DNA of 64,000 nt from Gymnothorax reevesii (taxonomy: Eukaryota > Chordata > Actinopteri > Anguilliformes > Muraenidae), in assembly GCA_029721435.1 (NCBI GenBank), contig CM056574.1:76675501-76739500 (forward strand), given 5' to 3'. The number at the start of each line of letters is the position of its first letter. Position 1 is the first letter of the stretch. The notes under the pieces are model-generated. The model made no database searches and was not told the origin of the DNA. It was given only the letters and a program-made list of their open reading frames with translations. Shown piece after piece: positions 21,007 through 31,477 of the stretch. The position numbers and the translations under genes are program-made.

Positions 21007-22619
21007 CAGCGCCCTCCATAATTATTGGCACCCGGTTAAGATGTGTTCTTTAGCTTCTAATAAATTCAGTTTGTTTTCTAAATAATATAGGACCACAATG
21101 AAAAAAAGAGGAGATCCAACCATTAATTCAAGTGCATTTATTCAGGCCGAAAAAAATCCCACATTAAGTAATAATTCTTTTACATCAAATCATATGTGCC
21201 ACAATTATTAGCACCCTTGATGTTAATACTTTGTACAACCCCCTTTTGCCAACAAAACAGCACCTAATCTTCTCCTATAATGTATCACAATATGGGAGAA
21301 TACAGAAAGAGGGATCTTCGACCATTCCTCTTTGCATAATCTCTCTAAATTATCCAGCAACCTGGGTCTTCTCCTCTGCACTTTCCTCTTCAGCTCGCTC
21401 CATAGGTTTTCAATGGGGTTGAGGTCTGGGGACTGAGATGGCCATGGGAGGAGCTTGATTCTGTGTCTGGTGAACCATTTCGGTGTATATTTGGCCACAT
21501 GTTTAGGGTCATTATCTTGCTGAAAGACCCAGTGACGACCCATCTTCAGCTTTCGGGCAGAGGCCACCAGATTTTGATTTAAAATGTCCTGGTATTTCAA
21601 AGCATTCATGATGCCATGCACCCTAGCAAGGTTCCAAGGGCCTCTGGAAGAGAAACAGGCCCACAGCATCACCTATCCTCCCCCATACTTCACAGTGAGC
21701 ATGAGGTGCTTTTCTGTGTACTCCTCTTATGTTCCGCCAGACCCGCTTAGAGTGTTTGTTGCCAAAAAGCTCTATCTTGGTCTCATCTGACCAAAGCACA
21801 CGGTCCCAGTTGAATTCCCAGTACCACTTAGCGATCTCCTGACGTTTGTGTTTATGATCGTGAGTCAGAAAAGGTTTTTTCTCCCAAATAGCTAGTTGGA
21901 ATGTAGATAGCGCCTGATGGTTGTTTTGGAGACTCTGTGACCCCAAGATGTTACCATTTGTTGCAATTCTTTAACAGTGAGCTTTGGAGAACTTTTTATT
22001 TCTCTTACCATCCTCCTCACTGTGCGTGGTGGCAAAATAACCTTGCGTCCTCATCCAGGCTTGTTTACCACTGTTCCAGTTGTTTTAAACTTCTTAATGT
22101 TTCCTCTGACAGTAGATAAATATGGGCAGGTGCAGGCGAGTGGCTATTTTCTTGTAGCCATTGCCTGACTTGTGAAGGTCGACACACATCTGCCTTACTT
22201 GAACGGTGTGTTCCTTTGTCTTTCCCATGTTGAAGAGAGGATAAGAGAAATGGCCTTTGTCTCACATCATATTCATACCCCAGGGAAACAGGAAGCGATG
22301 ATTTACTAATTAAATGTTCCAAGATACTCAGATCAACTTTGTAAACTACTGTAGAAATTACAGAAATACTTCAATTACATTTATTTCCGAGGAATTGTTC
22401 AGGGTGCCAATAATTAGGCACCCTGTTCCACAGGTGATTTTATGAAAAATAATTACCTCATAGTTTGGGATTTTTTTCCCTTAAAATTCACTTGAGTTGA
22501 AGGTTATATTTTTCTACAGTTTTCAGTGTGGGAGTATGCTTCTGCAATAAAAATTGAATTTATTTTAAGGCTTTCAAACACATCTTAACTAGGGGTGCCA
22601 ATAATTATGTAGGGCGCTG
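21007..22619 (-). mobile_element. Tc1/mariner element, near full length
   Basis: Ends CAGCGCCCTCCATAATTATT and (inverted) CAGCGCCCTACATAATTATT, followed inward by GGCACCC and TTAAGATGTG on both sides. TA flanks both ends (21005-21006 and 22620-22621). Length is 1613 bp, normal for Tc1 of fish. The transposase is on the minus strand and is frameshifted. This family differs from the Tc1 at 8275. Confidence 0.95.
21223..22228 (-). pseudogene. Tc1-like transposase, frameshifted
   Basis: The start is read at 22228 (MGKTKEHTVQVRQM, the usual N-terminus). The helix-turn-helix region near 22065-22200 is in a shifted frame. 21623-21946 then reads WYWEFNWDRVLWSDETKIEL, giving the first catalytic aspartate (SDET). 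21223-21672 continues with HWVFQQDNDPKH (second aspartate) and SPDLNPIENLWSELKR (catalytic glutamate), so all three DDE residues survive in pieces. It ends LLAKGGCTKY, the usual C-terminus. At least two frameshifts and one internal stop prevent expression. Confidence 0.93.
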
Positions 22620-22621
22620 TA

Positions 22622-23690
22622 TATTTGTTTTATGATACAGGAATTACCAGAAACTGTATCCTTGCAGCTGAAAAAAAAAACGATACAAAGGCTTAAGCCA
22701 TGTACAGTTCATTTAATGTTGTTGTTTTTGTCCCAAAAGTTTAAGAAGGCAGGCTTGCTGGGAAATTAGTTTGACTAATGGCCTTGTTTGTCCCCAGTTG
22801 CGTTAACAGTCTAAAAACGCCTTTCAACGACTACAAGATCAGACAAAAATGCCAGAAAGCTGTTGAGAGGCGTTAAAGCTTCGAGAATAAATTAAACGGA
22901 CATTAGAGCCTCAGGCTTTCAAATGCTATACAAGAGCCATCTGGCAATGGCATATCCCCCTGGCCCCCCACATTCATGGATTAACTGCTCAAGAAATTCC
23001 TAAATACCAAAAGGCACATCTACATGATATATCAGATCTACACATCAAATTTTGTGAAGAAATATTGAACGGTTTTTGAGTTCTGCCCCGGAAACGAAAT
23101 GATTACAGACGTACGGACGTACGGACATGGCTATCGCTTTATCCCCCCACGGGGCGATAAAAAATGACCAGCTGTTTGGCCACGATGATCCTCAGGAAGC
23201 AAGCAGTTTTCATTTGGAGGGGGACACGGAAATCGGTAAGACTGACGTTAAATTAACAGGCTATGGCAGGTATGTATTCGGTTAAAATTTGCTTGAGCTT
23301 ACATAAGGCCCCCACTTGTGGATCAGCTGTAAATAACCTACTATTTGATGCATATTGATTCATAGTTTTACGGTGGCAAATAAAATTGTGAGGAAGACTT
23401 TCAAATTTTCGGATTTAAAACCCTGTCTTGACATTCAGAATTTCCTGCCAGTGAACTTGCAACCAGCGAGTATTGCATTTCTGAAGCTAGTGAGCTATTT
23501 CCCTGTTGAGTCTGTAAGATAGGTCACGTTGTTCAAAATGGTTATGTATCAATCAATCCAAATAGTGCAATGGTCTTATTGAAAAATTATAAATGGCCCC
23601 AAACTCACGTTTCTTTTTCACATTCATTCATGTAAATATATTAATAATAATATTACTATTAATAATAATAGCCTAATAATAATAACTTCT
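22622..23690. other. No gene recognised; repeat-derived sequence
   Basis: 22960-23162 ends in CGTACGGACGTACGGACATG, then CTATCGCTTTATCCCCCCAC and GGGGCGATAA, a signature I know as the end of a common fish repeat. No coding frame is recognisable. 23630-23690 is rich in TAATAA. Confidence 0.45.
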
Positions 23691-23696
23691 TTGTCT

Positions 23697-23785
23697 TGGT
23701 GGTGCAGTGATTAGCACTGCCACCACACAGCAAGAAGGTTGTGGGTTCGATTCCAGGCTGGGTCCTTTCTGTGTGGAGTTCCATG
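23697..23785 (+). mobile_element. tRNA-derived SINE head, truncated
   Basis: GGTGGTGCAGTGATTAGCAC, CACAGCAAGAAGGTTGTGGG and TTCGATTCCAGGCTGGGTCC follow the tRNA-like head of HE1-type fish SINEs, including a B-box-like GGGTTCGATTCC. The body is lost after CTTTCTGTGTGGAGTT. A more complete copy is at 51607-51960. Confidence 0.8.
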
Positions 23786-24689
23786 GCATGTAGGCTACAA
23801 CTGAGCTTAATTTTAACTTTTGGTAACAGCAAAGTGTACGCGCATGGAGGGCCGTCACGTCACAATCTAGGTTGGGCCACCATGGCCAAAAATGCCAGGG
23901 AAGTTTTTTTTGGCCCAGTCCAGCCCTGATAGTAGCCACCTGACAATTATGCCTACATATAAAGTATAATGCACAGTAAGCTAAACTCACACTTTGCCAT
24001 GACTTAAAATAAACTTGATCGATAGGTGTTTTAAAAATTTAAGGTTGGCTTGCTGAATATTTTGAGAGTGTCCCCCCTGGCCTGCTTCTCGGTCCTGTCT
24101 TCAAGGCTGGATTATCCATATAATGACTGGTATGCGTACACAGGGGCATCATGCTGGGAGGGGCATCACGTGATTTACGAATCCTCAGTTTTTTATTTTT
24201 TTAATTTAATCGGAAGAGATGCGTATGTATACAATGAATAAATTCAAACTTAACTGTTGATATCAAAAGAGAATATTTAAAAAAAAGAAAGAATATTAAT
24301 TAAAAAACTTCGGTTTGGAACTGCCCAGCCAAAGCCACAGAAAGGCCAAACTGGTCCCAGATCAGTGTTGCAAGGTGAGGTAGAATCCCGCCATTTAGAA
24401 ACTGAATTGGCACTGATCTCTAATCAGTTGTTGATCACAACGATGTGCTTTTGTTCTGACATCACGTGCTACAACACACTGAGCGACGGGGGAAGCAACC
24501 GAGGGGTTGTACAAATCGGACAATAGCAGAAGAAAAAAAGTACGGACGATATCCACGCTACCGAATAAACCAGAAATATTTTGCTTTTTTAACATTATTC
24601 GAGGCAAAGAAGCTGTCCGTAGAGAGGCAACTGTACCGCCCGTCAATTCCGTCGTCAACTTTCAGTATTGATGCTTCTGACGCTTTATC
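23786..24689. other. No gene recognised
   Basis: Several frames of 60-87 codons overlap on both strands between 24050 and 24700, but none resembles a known protein. The sequence directly abuts the truncated L1 at about 24690. Confidence 0.45.
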
Positions 24690-25636
24690 TGCTAGTTGAG
24701 TTATTCTTAATTTTTTCCCATGAATGAGATGCTTTCATAGCACAAGATTTAATATGGTCTGCTAAAATCTGAGCAACGATCAGGAAGAGTTATGGGGAGA
24801 CGGGGCACCCTTGCCTAATACCTCTTGACAAATTAAATCTGGGACATGTACCACGCATTAGTTTAATGGAAGAATTACTATTCTTATGAAGAGTTTTGAT
24901 AGCTGTTGAGAAATAATAACCGAAGCCGAATTTTTTTTTAACGATCGTAGTATTAATGGATGCTCCACAGTATCGAAGGCTTTATAGAAGTCTCGGAATA
25001 AAATGAAACTGTTATCCTCAAATAGTTCTGAATAATCCAGAATGTCCAAGACTAGTCTAATGTTGTCTGTTTAACGTCTTTTTGTCATGAACCCCGACTG
25101 TTTGTTCAATAATTGAGTTCAACGCCATCTGAAGTCTTTTAGCCAATAGTAAAGCACATATCTTTAAATTTTTGTTAAGTAAACAAATTGAACGCAAATT
25201 CTCAATAATAATAGATCTTTGTTAGGCTTGGGTAATGATGTAGTCAGCCCTTGAGTCATGGTGCTTGGGAGAAGTTCTCTTTCTAAACTCTCATCGAAGA
25301 CCTCAAATAAAAAAGGAGCTAATTCGTTAGCAAATGTTTTGTAAAATTCTGAGCTCAGTCCATCAGTGCCTGATGATTTGTTGTTTTTTAGAACATTAAT
25401 TGCACTCTTGATCTAACATAACATAACATAACATAACATGAATGGCAAGAACAGGCCTTTCAGCCCAATTACACTCGCCAAGATGTGTGAGAACTACTTT
25501 CTTTATACTATTGTGAATATATCCCTTCAGATACTCAGTGACTCAATGGTATCTAGCTTTCAGTCAAGCCTGCTCTTGAAAACCCCCAAGGTCTCTGCCT
25601 CAACAACATGGTCAGGCAAACTATTCCACATTGAAA

Positions 25637-28437
25637 TTACTCTTTGGGTGAAGAAATATTTCCAAATATCAGCGCTGAATTTACCTTTGGCAACTTCCAT
25701 TTGTGACCCCGAGTTCTACTCACAACACTTGGTCGAAGGAATCCTGGATAATTCACTTTGTTAATCCCTTTAACATATTGAAAGACCCCAATCAAATCAC
25801 CCCTTAGTCTCCTTTTCCTAAGACTAAAGAGATTAAGGATCTTCAGCCTCTTCTCGTAGCTTTCATCTTTTATACCTGGAATAAGCTTCTTAAAGTATGG
25901 TCCCCAGAACTGTACACAAAACTCCAGATGTGGTCTGACGAATGTGTTGTACAAAAGAAGCATCACCTCCTTAGATTTGCACTCAATACTTTTGGCAATG
26001 TATCCTAGCAACCGATTGGCTTTTTTAACTGCTATGGCACAATGGCTAGAGCCTGTGAGGGTTTGGTCAACAATCACTCCCAGATCTTTCTCGTGTACAG
26101 CACATTCCAGTTTTAAACCTCCCATGAAGTAATCCCATCTAATGTTTTTATTACCAACATGTACAACTTTACATTTTGCTACATTAAATTTCATTTGCCA
26201 CATTTCTGCCCAATTCTGGATTCTATCCAAATCATCCCGAATCACTTTAGTGGACCCTAAACTATTTGCCAAACCCCAGATTTATTATCATCTGCAAATT
26301 TAACCAATCTGCTCTCAATATTACTATCAAGGTCATTAATGTAGCTGAGGAACAGCAGGGGCCCCAACACCAATCCCTGGGGGATGCCACTCCCCTAGCT
26401 TAGATGAGATACCACTGACCACCACTCTTTCTGTTCTGTCCTGTAACCAGTTTTGAATCCACTCCAAAATACCTCCTGTAACTCCAATGGAGCTCAATTT
26501 AAAAATTAGTCTCATATGCGGTACTGTATCGAATGCTTTCTGAAAATCCAAGTATATGATGTCATAAGCCCTGCTCTGGTCATAATTCCTGGTGGCCTCT
26601 TCAAAGAATTCCAGAAGGTTTGTCAAGCATGACCTTCCCTTACGAAAACCATGTTGGCTATCCCTCAAGATACGATTCCATTCAAGAAATAAGTCCAGCT
26701 CATCTTTTATGATAGATTCCAATATTTTGCACGCAATGCAATTTAAACTGACTGGCCTGTAATTTCCTGGCTCGGTACGGTCCCCTTGCTTATATATTGG
26801 TACACTTTTGTAATATTGCCCTGTTTCCAATCATTTGGTATTTCTTCAGTTTCTAAAGACCGCCTGAAGATGGAGGATAGCGGCTTAAAGATGATCTCAC
26901 CAACTTCCCTGAGCACTCTAGGATATAAGACATCAGGACCCGGCGCCTTATCTGCTTTTAATTTACAACTTGTCTAATACTTCGTCATCCCGAACCTCAA
27001 TTTCTGCTAAATAATCTTGAGCATTTAACATGCCTTCTGGCCAAATAAAGACCCCCTCTGAGGTAAAATTCTCAACAAAGTAACTGTTTAAGTCATCCGC
27101 AATATCCTTGTTATCAAATAGCAGCGATTCGTTTTTATTCTTTATGCACTTAACCTGTTCTTTAACTTTCCTTTTTCTGCAACAGTACTGAAAGAAGCAC
27201 TTAGGGTTAGTTTTTGCCCCCTCTGAAATTTGTCTTTCATACTGTCATCTAGCATTCCTCAGCTCTTTTTTGACCACAGCCTGCATTTTACAGTATTCAC
27301 TATTCAGTCTTAGTATTCTCATTGTTATCCTTTATGTAAATCTTATAAAGATTCCTCTTTTCCCTCAAAATCCTATGAATACTTTTAGTCATCCACCGAG
27401 GATTCTGCTTTTTCAGCTTACTTTTGGACACCTTTGGAATGAATCTGCATTGTGATTCAAGTAAAACCCCCTTAAATCTTTCCCACATCTCATTTACGGA
27501 CTCACAGTCCAGAAGTGTCTCCCATTTTATTTCACTTAGATATGAGCGCATCCTGTTAAAGTTTGCTCGCCTAAAATTGAAAATTTTTGTTTTTGAATAC
27601 ACCTTTTTAACTCCCCATGAAACATCAAAATTAACAGCAGAGTGATCACTTGTGATCACTGATCACAGTCCCAAGAGGCTCCAGTACGTCAACATTGCTA
27701 ATTCTATCTGGGTCATTACACAGCACTAAGTCTAAAATTGCCTTCTCTCTTGTAGGTTTAATAACATACTGCAGCAAGAAATGATCATTTATAACATCTA
27801 GAAATTCCTCCTCCCCCTACCCTGTCCTTTCACCATTTCCCAATTGAGACCAGGATAATTTAAGTCTCCCATAATAATAGTCCCTCCACCTCTACAAGCT
27901 TGTGTAATCCTCCTAAAAAGCATTTCATTGACTGTACTATCCAAAGCTGGTGGTTGATAGCATACTCCTATGTCTTAAACCTGTCTCGTGTTTGCCAATG
28001 AGCCTGACCCAGATATCTTCACAGGGCAAGGAACTTTCAATTTCAGGAATTTCCTGTACATTTATGTTTTCGTTCAAATAGATTGCTTCGCCCCCTCCTT
28101 GCTTATTACTTCTATCCTTCCTAAAGAGCTTATAACCTTCTATATTATATTCATCTCCATTCTCTTCACTTAGCCATGTCTCTGTAATCCCAACTATGTC
28201 ATAGCCCTCACTAATTATAACAGCCTTAAGCTAAGGAAATTTATTTTTAATGCTTCTTGCATTTAAGTAAAAACATTTCAGGTTATTGCTAATGCTCTTC
28301 CCCCTTGATTTCCCATGTGGCCGCTGCTTCAAGGCCCCTACTACTCTTTGTTGCTTTAAAAGTATATTATCAGTAGTGCATGTAATGCAGTCAGCCTCCA
28401 TCGGGGCAGTCTGCATTTCCCTATGTGTAACACACAC
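25637..28437 (-). pseudogene. CR1-type ORF2: endonuclease and reverse transcriptase
   Basis: From the 5' side: CFYLNARSIKNKFP (start of the endonuclease, about 28235-28280); ITETWLSEENGDEYNIEGYK and LFRKDRSNKQGGGEAIY near 28070-28210; SDHSAVNFDVSWG at 27610-27659, the SDH catalytic motif; RT blocks GNYRPVSLNCIACKILESII, QHGFRKGRSCLTNLLEFFE and YDIIYLDFQKAFDTVPH at 26336-26830; then EKDLGVIVDQTLTGSSHCAI and LYNTFVRPHLEFCVQFWGPY at 25637-26272. The palm segment that should contain the catalytic FADD is lost at a frame break near 26280-26340. Several stops and frameshifts are present, so no protein of the usual 900-plus residues can be made. Confidence 0.92.
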
Positions 28438-28662
28438 TAACCTCCCTGCCCCCCCAAGTCCCTAGTTTAAATAATCCTGTGCTACCTGCAACATACGCTG
28501 ACCCAGTGCAAAGGTACCCCTCCGGTTCAGGTGCAGCCCGTCAGGCTTGAAAAGGTCATCCCTGTCCCAGAAAAAGTTCCAGTGCGCCATAAACCTATAC
28601 CCCTCTTTCCTACACCAGGTTCGTAGCCACGTGTTAAACCTCCAGATAAAATTCTGCTTTCC

Positions 28663-29151
28663 TCAGCTTGCACGTGGTACCGGTAGAATCCCGGAGAACA
28701 CTACCGTTGAGGATCTGCTCCTAAGCTTCTCAGCTAATTCCACAAATTTGTCTTGCAGAACCTCAAACCTACCCTTACCTATGTCATTTGTCCCAACATG
28801 GACCATGACAACTGGATCCCTCCCCACTCTGGCCAGGAGCTTGTCCGCACGCTCCAGGAGATCTCCTACCTGGGCACCAGGCAGGCAACACACCGTACGA
28901 GACTCCTTGTCACACGAACAGACTAAGCTATCTATTCCTCCAAGTATTGAGTCCCCCACTATCACTAACTTTTTTTTCTGAGGGGTAGAGGCCAACAGGG
29001 TGCCCTGCTGCTCATCAGTCCCCTCACTCTCAGGGTCAGGGGCCAAATTGAGTTCCTGCAAGGGCCGGAGTCGGTTGGACACCTCAACCACTGGAGGAGC
29101 TGTCGCTGTACGGTGTGCACGCCCTTTCCTGCGCTGCCGACCTACAGTCAC
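28663..29151 (-). pseudogene. CR1-type ORF1 with SGNH/GDSL esterase domain
   Basis: The minus-strand frame contains KKLVIVGDSILGGIDSLVCS (block I with the GDS serine), then VMVHVGTNDIGKGRFEVLQD (the GTND block) and STVVFSGILPVP. Esterase domains of this kind occur in ORF1 of CR1-clade LINEs, where they are thought to help RNP or membrane interactions. The N-terminal stretch is basic and low-complexity (GRQRRKGRAHRT). The catalytic C-terminal DxxH block is not in the frame; sequence after 28663 is shifted or lost. The start is uncertain, as the frame has no ATG at 29151. Confidence 0.85.
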
Positions 29152-29749
29152 CCGACTTTCTCTCCTTGCGCTCTAGGATCCCAGTACCACCCTGCTTCAG
29201 CGTACACACCATTTCTCTAGGCGACATACTACTGAGTTCCTCTATCTCATCGAGAGTGATAGGTTTATCACATAGTTCCCTCTCATCTTTTCCAATAGGT
29301 TTAACTGTTATAGAGTTTAGGATGTCATCAGCTGAGTCTTGACAAAATTTAGAGCTATATAAATTCTGATAAAATTTACTACAGTAGTTGGATATTGTGT
29401 AGTTGTCCTTAGTAATAATTCCAGTAATATTTAATCTTTAAATGTTGGTATTCATGAAATTGTGTTTTTCTAAATTGAAAAAGTATGTGAATTTTGCTCT
29501 CCTTCTTCAAGCCATCTTGATCTCAACCTGAAAAACCCACCCTTTGCTTTCTGACTATATAATTCATCTAGTGCGATAAAAAGGTTATTCTTGTTCCTAC
29601 ATTTTCCTCTTCAGCTCTTAGCTTTAAAAGTACCATATTCTCTTAAGTATTTACCAACTTCCCAAAGTTCCAATTTATTCCAAATTGGTTTTGCTTTCTA
29701 GCTTTGGACCAAAAGTGCGAACTCAAATCTTTGACATTCTAATGAACTT

Positions 29750-30497
29750 CATCGTGCAATTCTGAAATGGATGGGACGAAGTGCAAATTGTGATTAAAAT
29801 CAAAATGCAATGACTTTCAGATCACATTAGCCAATATGTTATTTACAATAGAACATACATAACATTTCAAGATGTAGAAACTGAGACATTTTACATTTTT
29901 ATCCACCAAATGAGCCTATTTCAAATTTTCTGGCTGCAACAGGTCTCAAAAAACTTGATACACGGGTAAAAAAGGGCTGAAGAAGCAATTAATATACAAG
30001 ACAATCAGCTGAAAGAAAGTTTTGCAAGTCATTAAATTAACTGGCAACAGGTGTCTGACATGATTAGCTATAAAAGGGATGTCTTAGAGAAGCTGAGTCT
30101 CTCAAAAGTAAAGATGGCCAGAGGTTCTCCAACCTGTGAAGGCTTGCATAAAAAAAACAATGTTCCTCAACATCAAATTGCAAAAAACTAATGGCTAAAC
30201 TCAAGAAACTTGTCTCCTTAATGCCCAGACGTTTCCATTCTGTGCTAAAAAGAAGAGGGGATGCTACACCATGGTACACAGGCCCCTGTCCCAACTTTTT
30301 TGAGACCTGTGGCATCCATCAAATTTGAAATGAGCACATTTAGTGGATAAAATTGTAAAATTTCTCAGTTTCAACATTTGCTATGTTATCTCTGTTCTAG
30401 TGTGAATAAAGTACTGGCTGGTGTGATTTGAAAGTCATTGTTTTTTTATTTTATTCACAATTTACACTTTGTCCCAACTATTTCGGAATTGGGGGTG
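29750..30497. mobile_element. Tc1/mariner-type MITE with long inverted repeats
   Basis: Both ends share GGGACxAAGTGxAAATTGTG, AATGACTTTCAxATCACA and, further in, TTGAAACTGAGAxATTTTAC in opposite orientation, giving inverted repeats of about 190 bp. The right end finishes AATTGGGGGTG next to TA; the left end is eroded and its edge is approximate. No transposase is encoded. It interrupts the L1-like LINE. Confidence 0.85.
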
Positions 30498-30629
30498 TAT
30501 ATAGCCTTATGATCTGTAAGAGGAGTGGGCAATATATCAACATCAATATCATCATCAGTAAAACGTACCGGAATTAGCCAAAAATTTATCCTTGACTGAC
30601 TTGAACCTGTTTTATTACTCCATGTAAAT

Positions 30630-30939
30630 CAGGGATGGGCAACTCCGGTCCTGGAGGGCCAGTGTGTATGCTGGTTTTTATTTCTATCAATTACCCTGAC
30701 TAATTGAGTTAATTGGTTGCATACACAAATATAGATTTGTGCAAATTTTTGATCAAAGAAAAATGTTTTATGTAGGGAGACAAGAACAGTCTTTGGTGGT
30801 CATTCATGATAATTTAAAGAAATGTGCCATAAATGTCAGATTTCATGAATAGTTTGGCTAATTTAGATAATCAACTAATTAAAGCCCTGAAGTTGGTGTG
30901 AAAACCAGGGACAGATACGGCCCTCGTTGCCCATCCCTG
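30630..30939. mobile_element. hAT MITE, 310 bp
   Basis: Starts CAGGGATGGGCAACTCCGG and ends GTTGCCCATCCCTG. ATGTAAAT occurs directly before (30622-30629) and after (30940-30947), a perfect 8-bp target duplication. It has no coding frame and interrupts the endonuclease part of the L1. Confidence 0.95.
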
Positions 30940-31145
30940 ATGTAAATGAACTATTAAGAGGATGCTTCACTCTCCACATATCTACAAGTTTACATTTATC
31001 CATAAAAGCTTTAAGATTAGTGTTTGACCTATTCATTTGACCAAGAGGCCATTTATCCATATTTCCATCCATAATAATATTAAAGTCCCCTCCTAACAAT
31101 AAAGTGGCATTTGGAATTTTAACTAACCAGCCAGCCAATATGTCA

Positions 31146-31477
31146 TCAACAGACACTGTGCAAGAAGACAAATATCTGAGAGTGTGTAGTTTAAGACAAA
31201 GACGCCTCACAGGATGTCAACTAGCAGCTGCGCTAAATAGTTTCCGTCAAACACTAGCTTCAGTATCAACAGTGAAGGTGGTTTTTTTTTTGTGAAGGCA
31301 AAGTTTGAAGTACATATTCATCGTTTTCCATTAAAATCATTATTTCTAACTCAGACAATGTCAGCATGTTCAGTTCATGTGCTATATTTCCAATTCAGAC
31401 TAATTTCATGTGTGCTTCCATGGAAAACAAGAAAATTTCCAAGTGATCCCAAATTTTTGAGCAGTCATGCATATATA
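31146..31477 (+). mobile_element. Internally deleted Tc1 fragment
   Basis: The plus strand reads DKYLRVCSLRQRRLTGCQLA and NSFRQTLASVSTVK, the first helix-turn-helix of a Tc1 transposase. It jumps after about 31285 to the 3' end of such an element, finishing TTCCAAGTGATCCCAAATTT and TTGAGCAGTCATGCATATAT, close to the usual Tc1 terminus. The catalytic domain is missing. Confidence 0.75.

Larger units (their letters stand above)
25414..29215 (-). mobile_element. CR1-type LINE with esterase ORF1, nearly complete
   Basis: The 3' tail is a (TTATG)n-type microsatellite, written on the plus strand as AACATAACATAACATAAC at 25414-25438. Before it on the minus strand lie ORF2 (reverse transcriptase and endonuclease) and ORF1 (esterase). 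The 5' edge near 29215 is approximate. It is inserted between the EIEEL and IKSAI blocks of the L1 reverse transcriptase region, so it is younger. All frames are broken. Confidence 0.88.
24690..31145 (-). mobile_element. L1/Tx1-like LINE, broken by three insertions
   Basis: Pieces read in order on the minus strand: endonuclease (LLLGGDFNIIMDGNMDKW, 30960-31145); endonuclease C-terminus (30500-30629, SRID-type block); connector (29240-29720, QKAKGGFFRLRSRWLEEGEQ and FCQDSADDILNSIKPIGK); reverse transcriptase (24690-25413: NVLKNNKSSGTDGLSSEFYK, FILFRDFYKAFDTVEHP and a degenerate GIRQGCPVS block). The copy stops at the position of the YADD box near 24690. It is interrupted by a CR1 (25414-~29215), a Tc1-type MITE (~29750-30497) and a hAT MITE (30630-30939), so it is older than all three. 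Confidence 0.85.
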
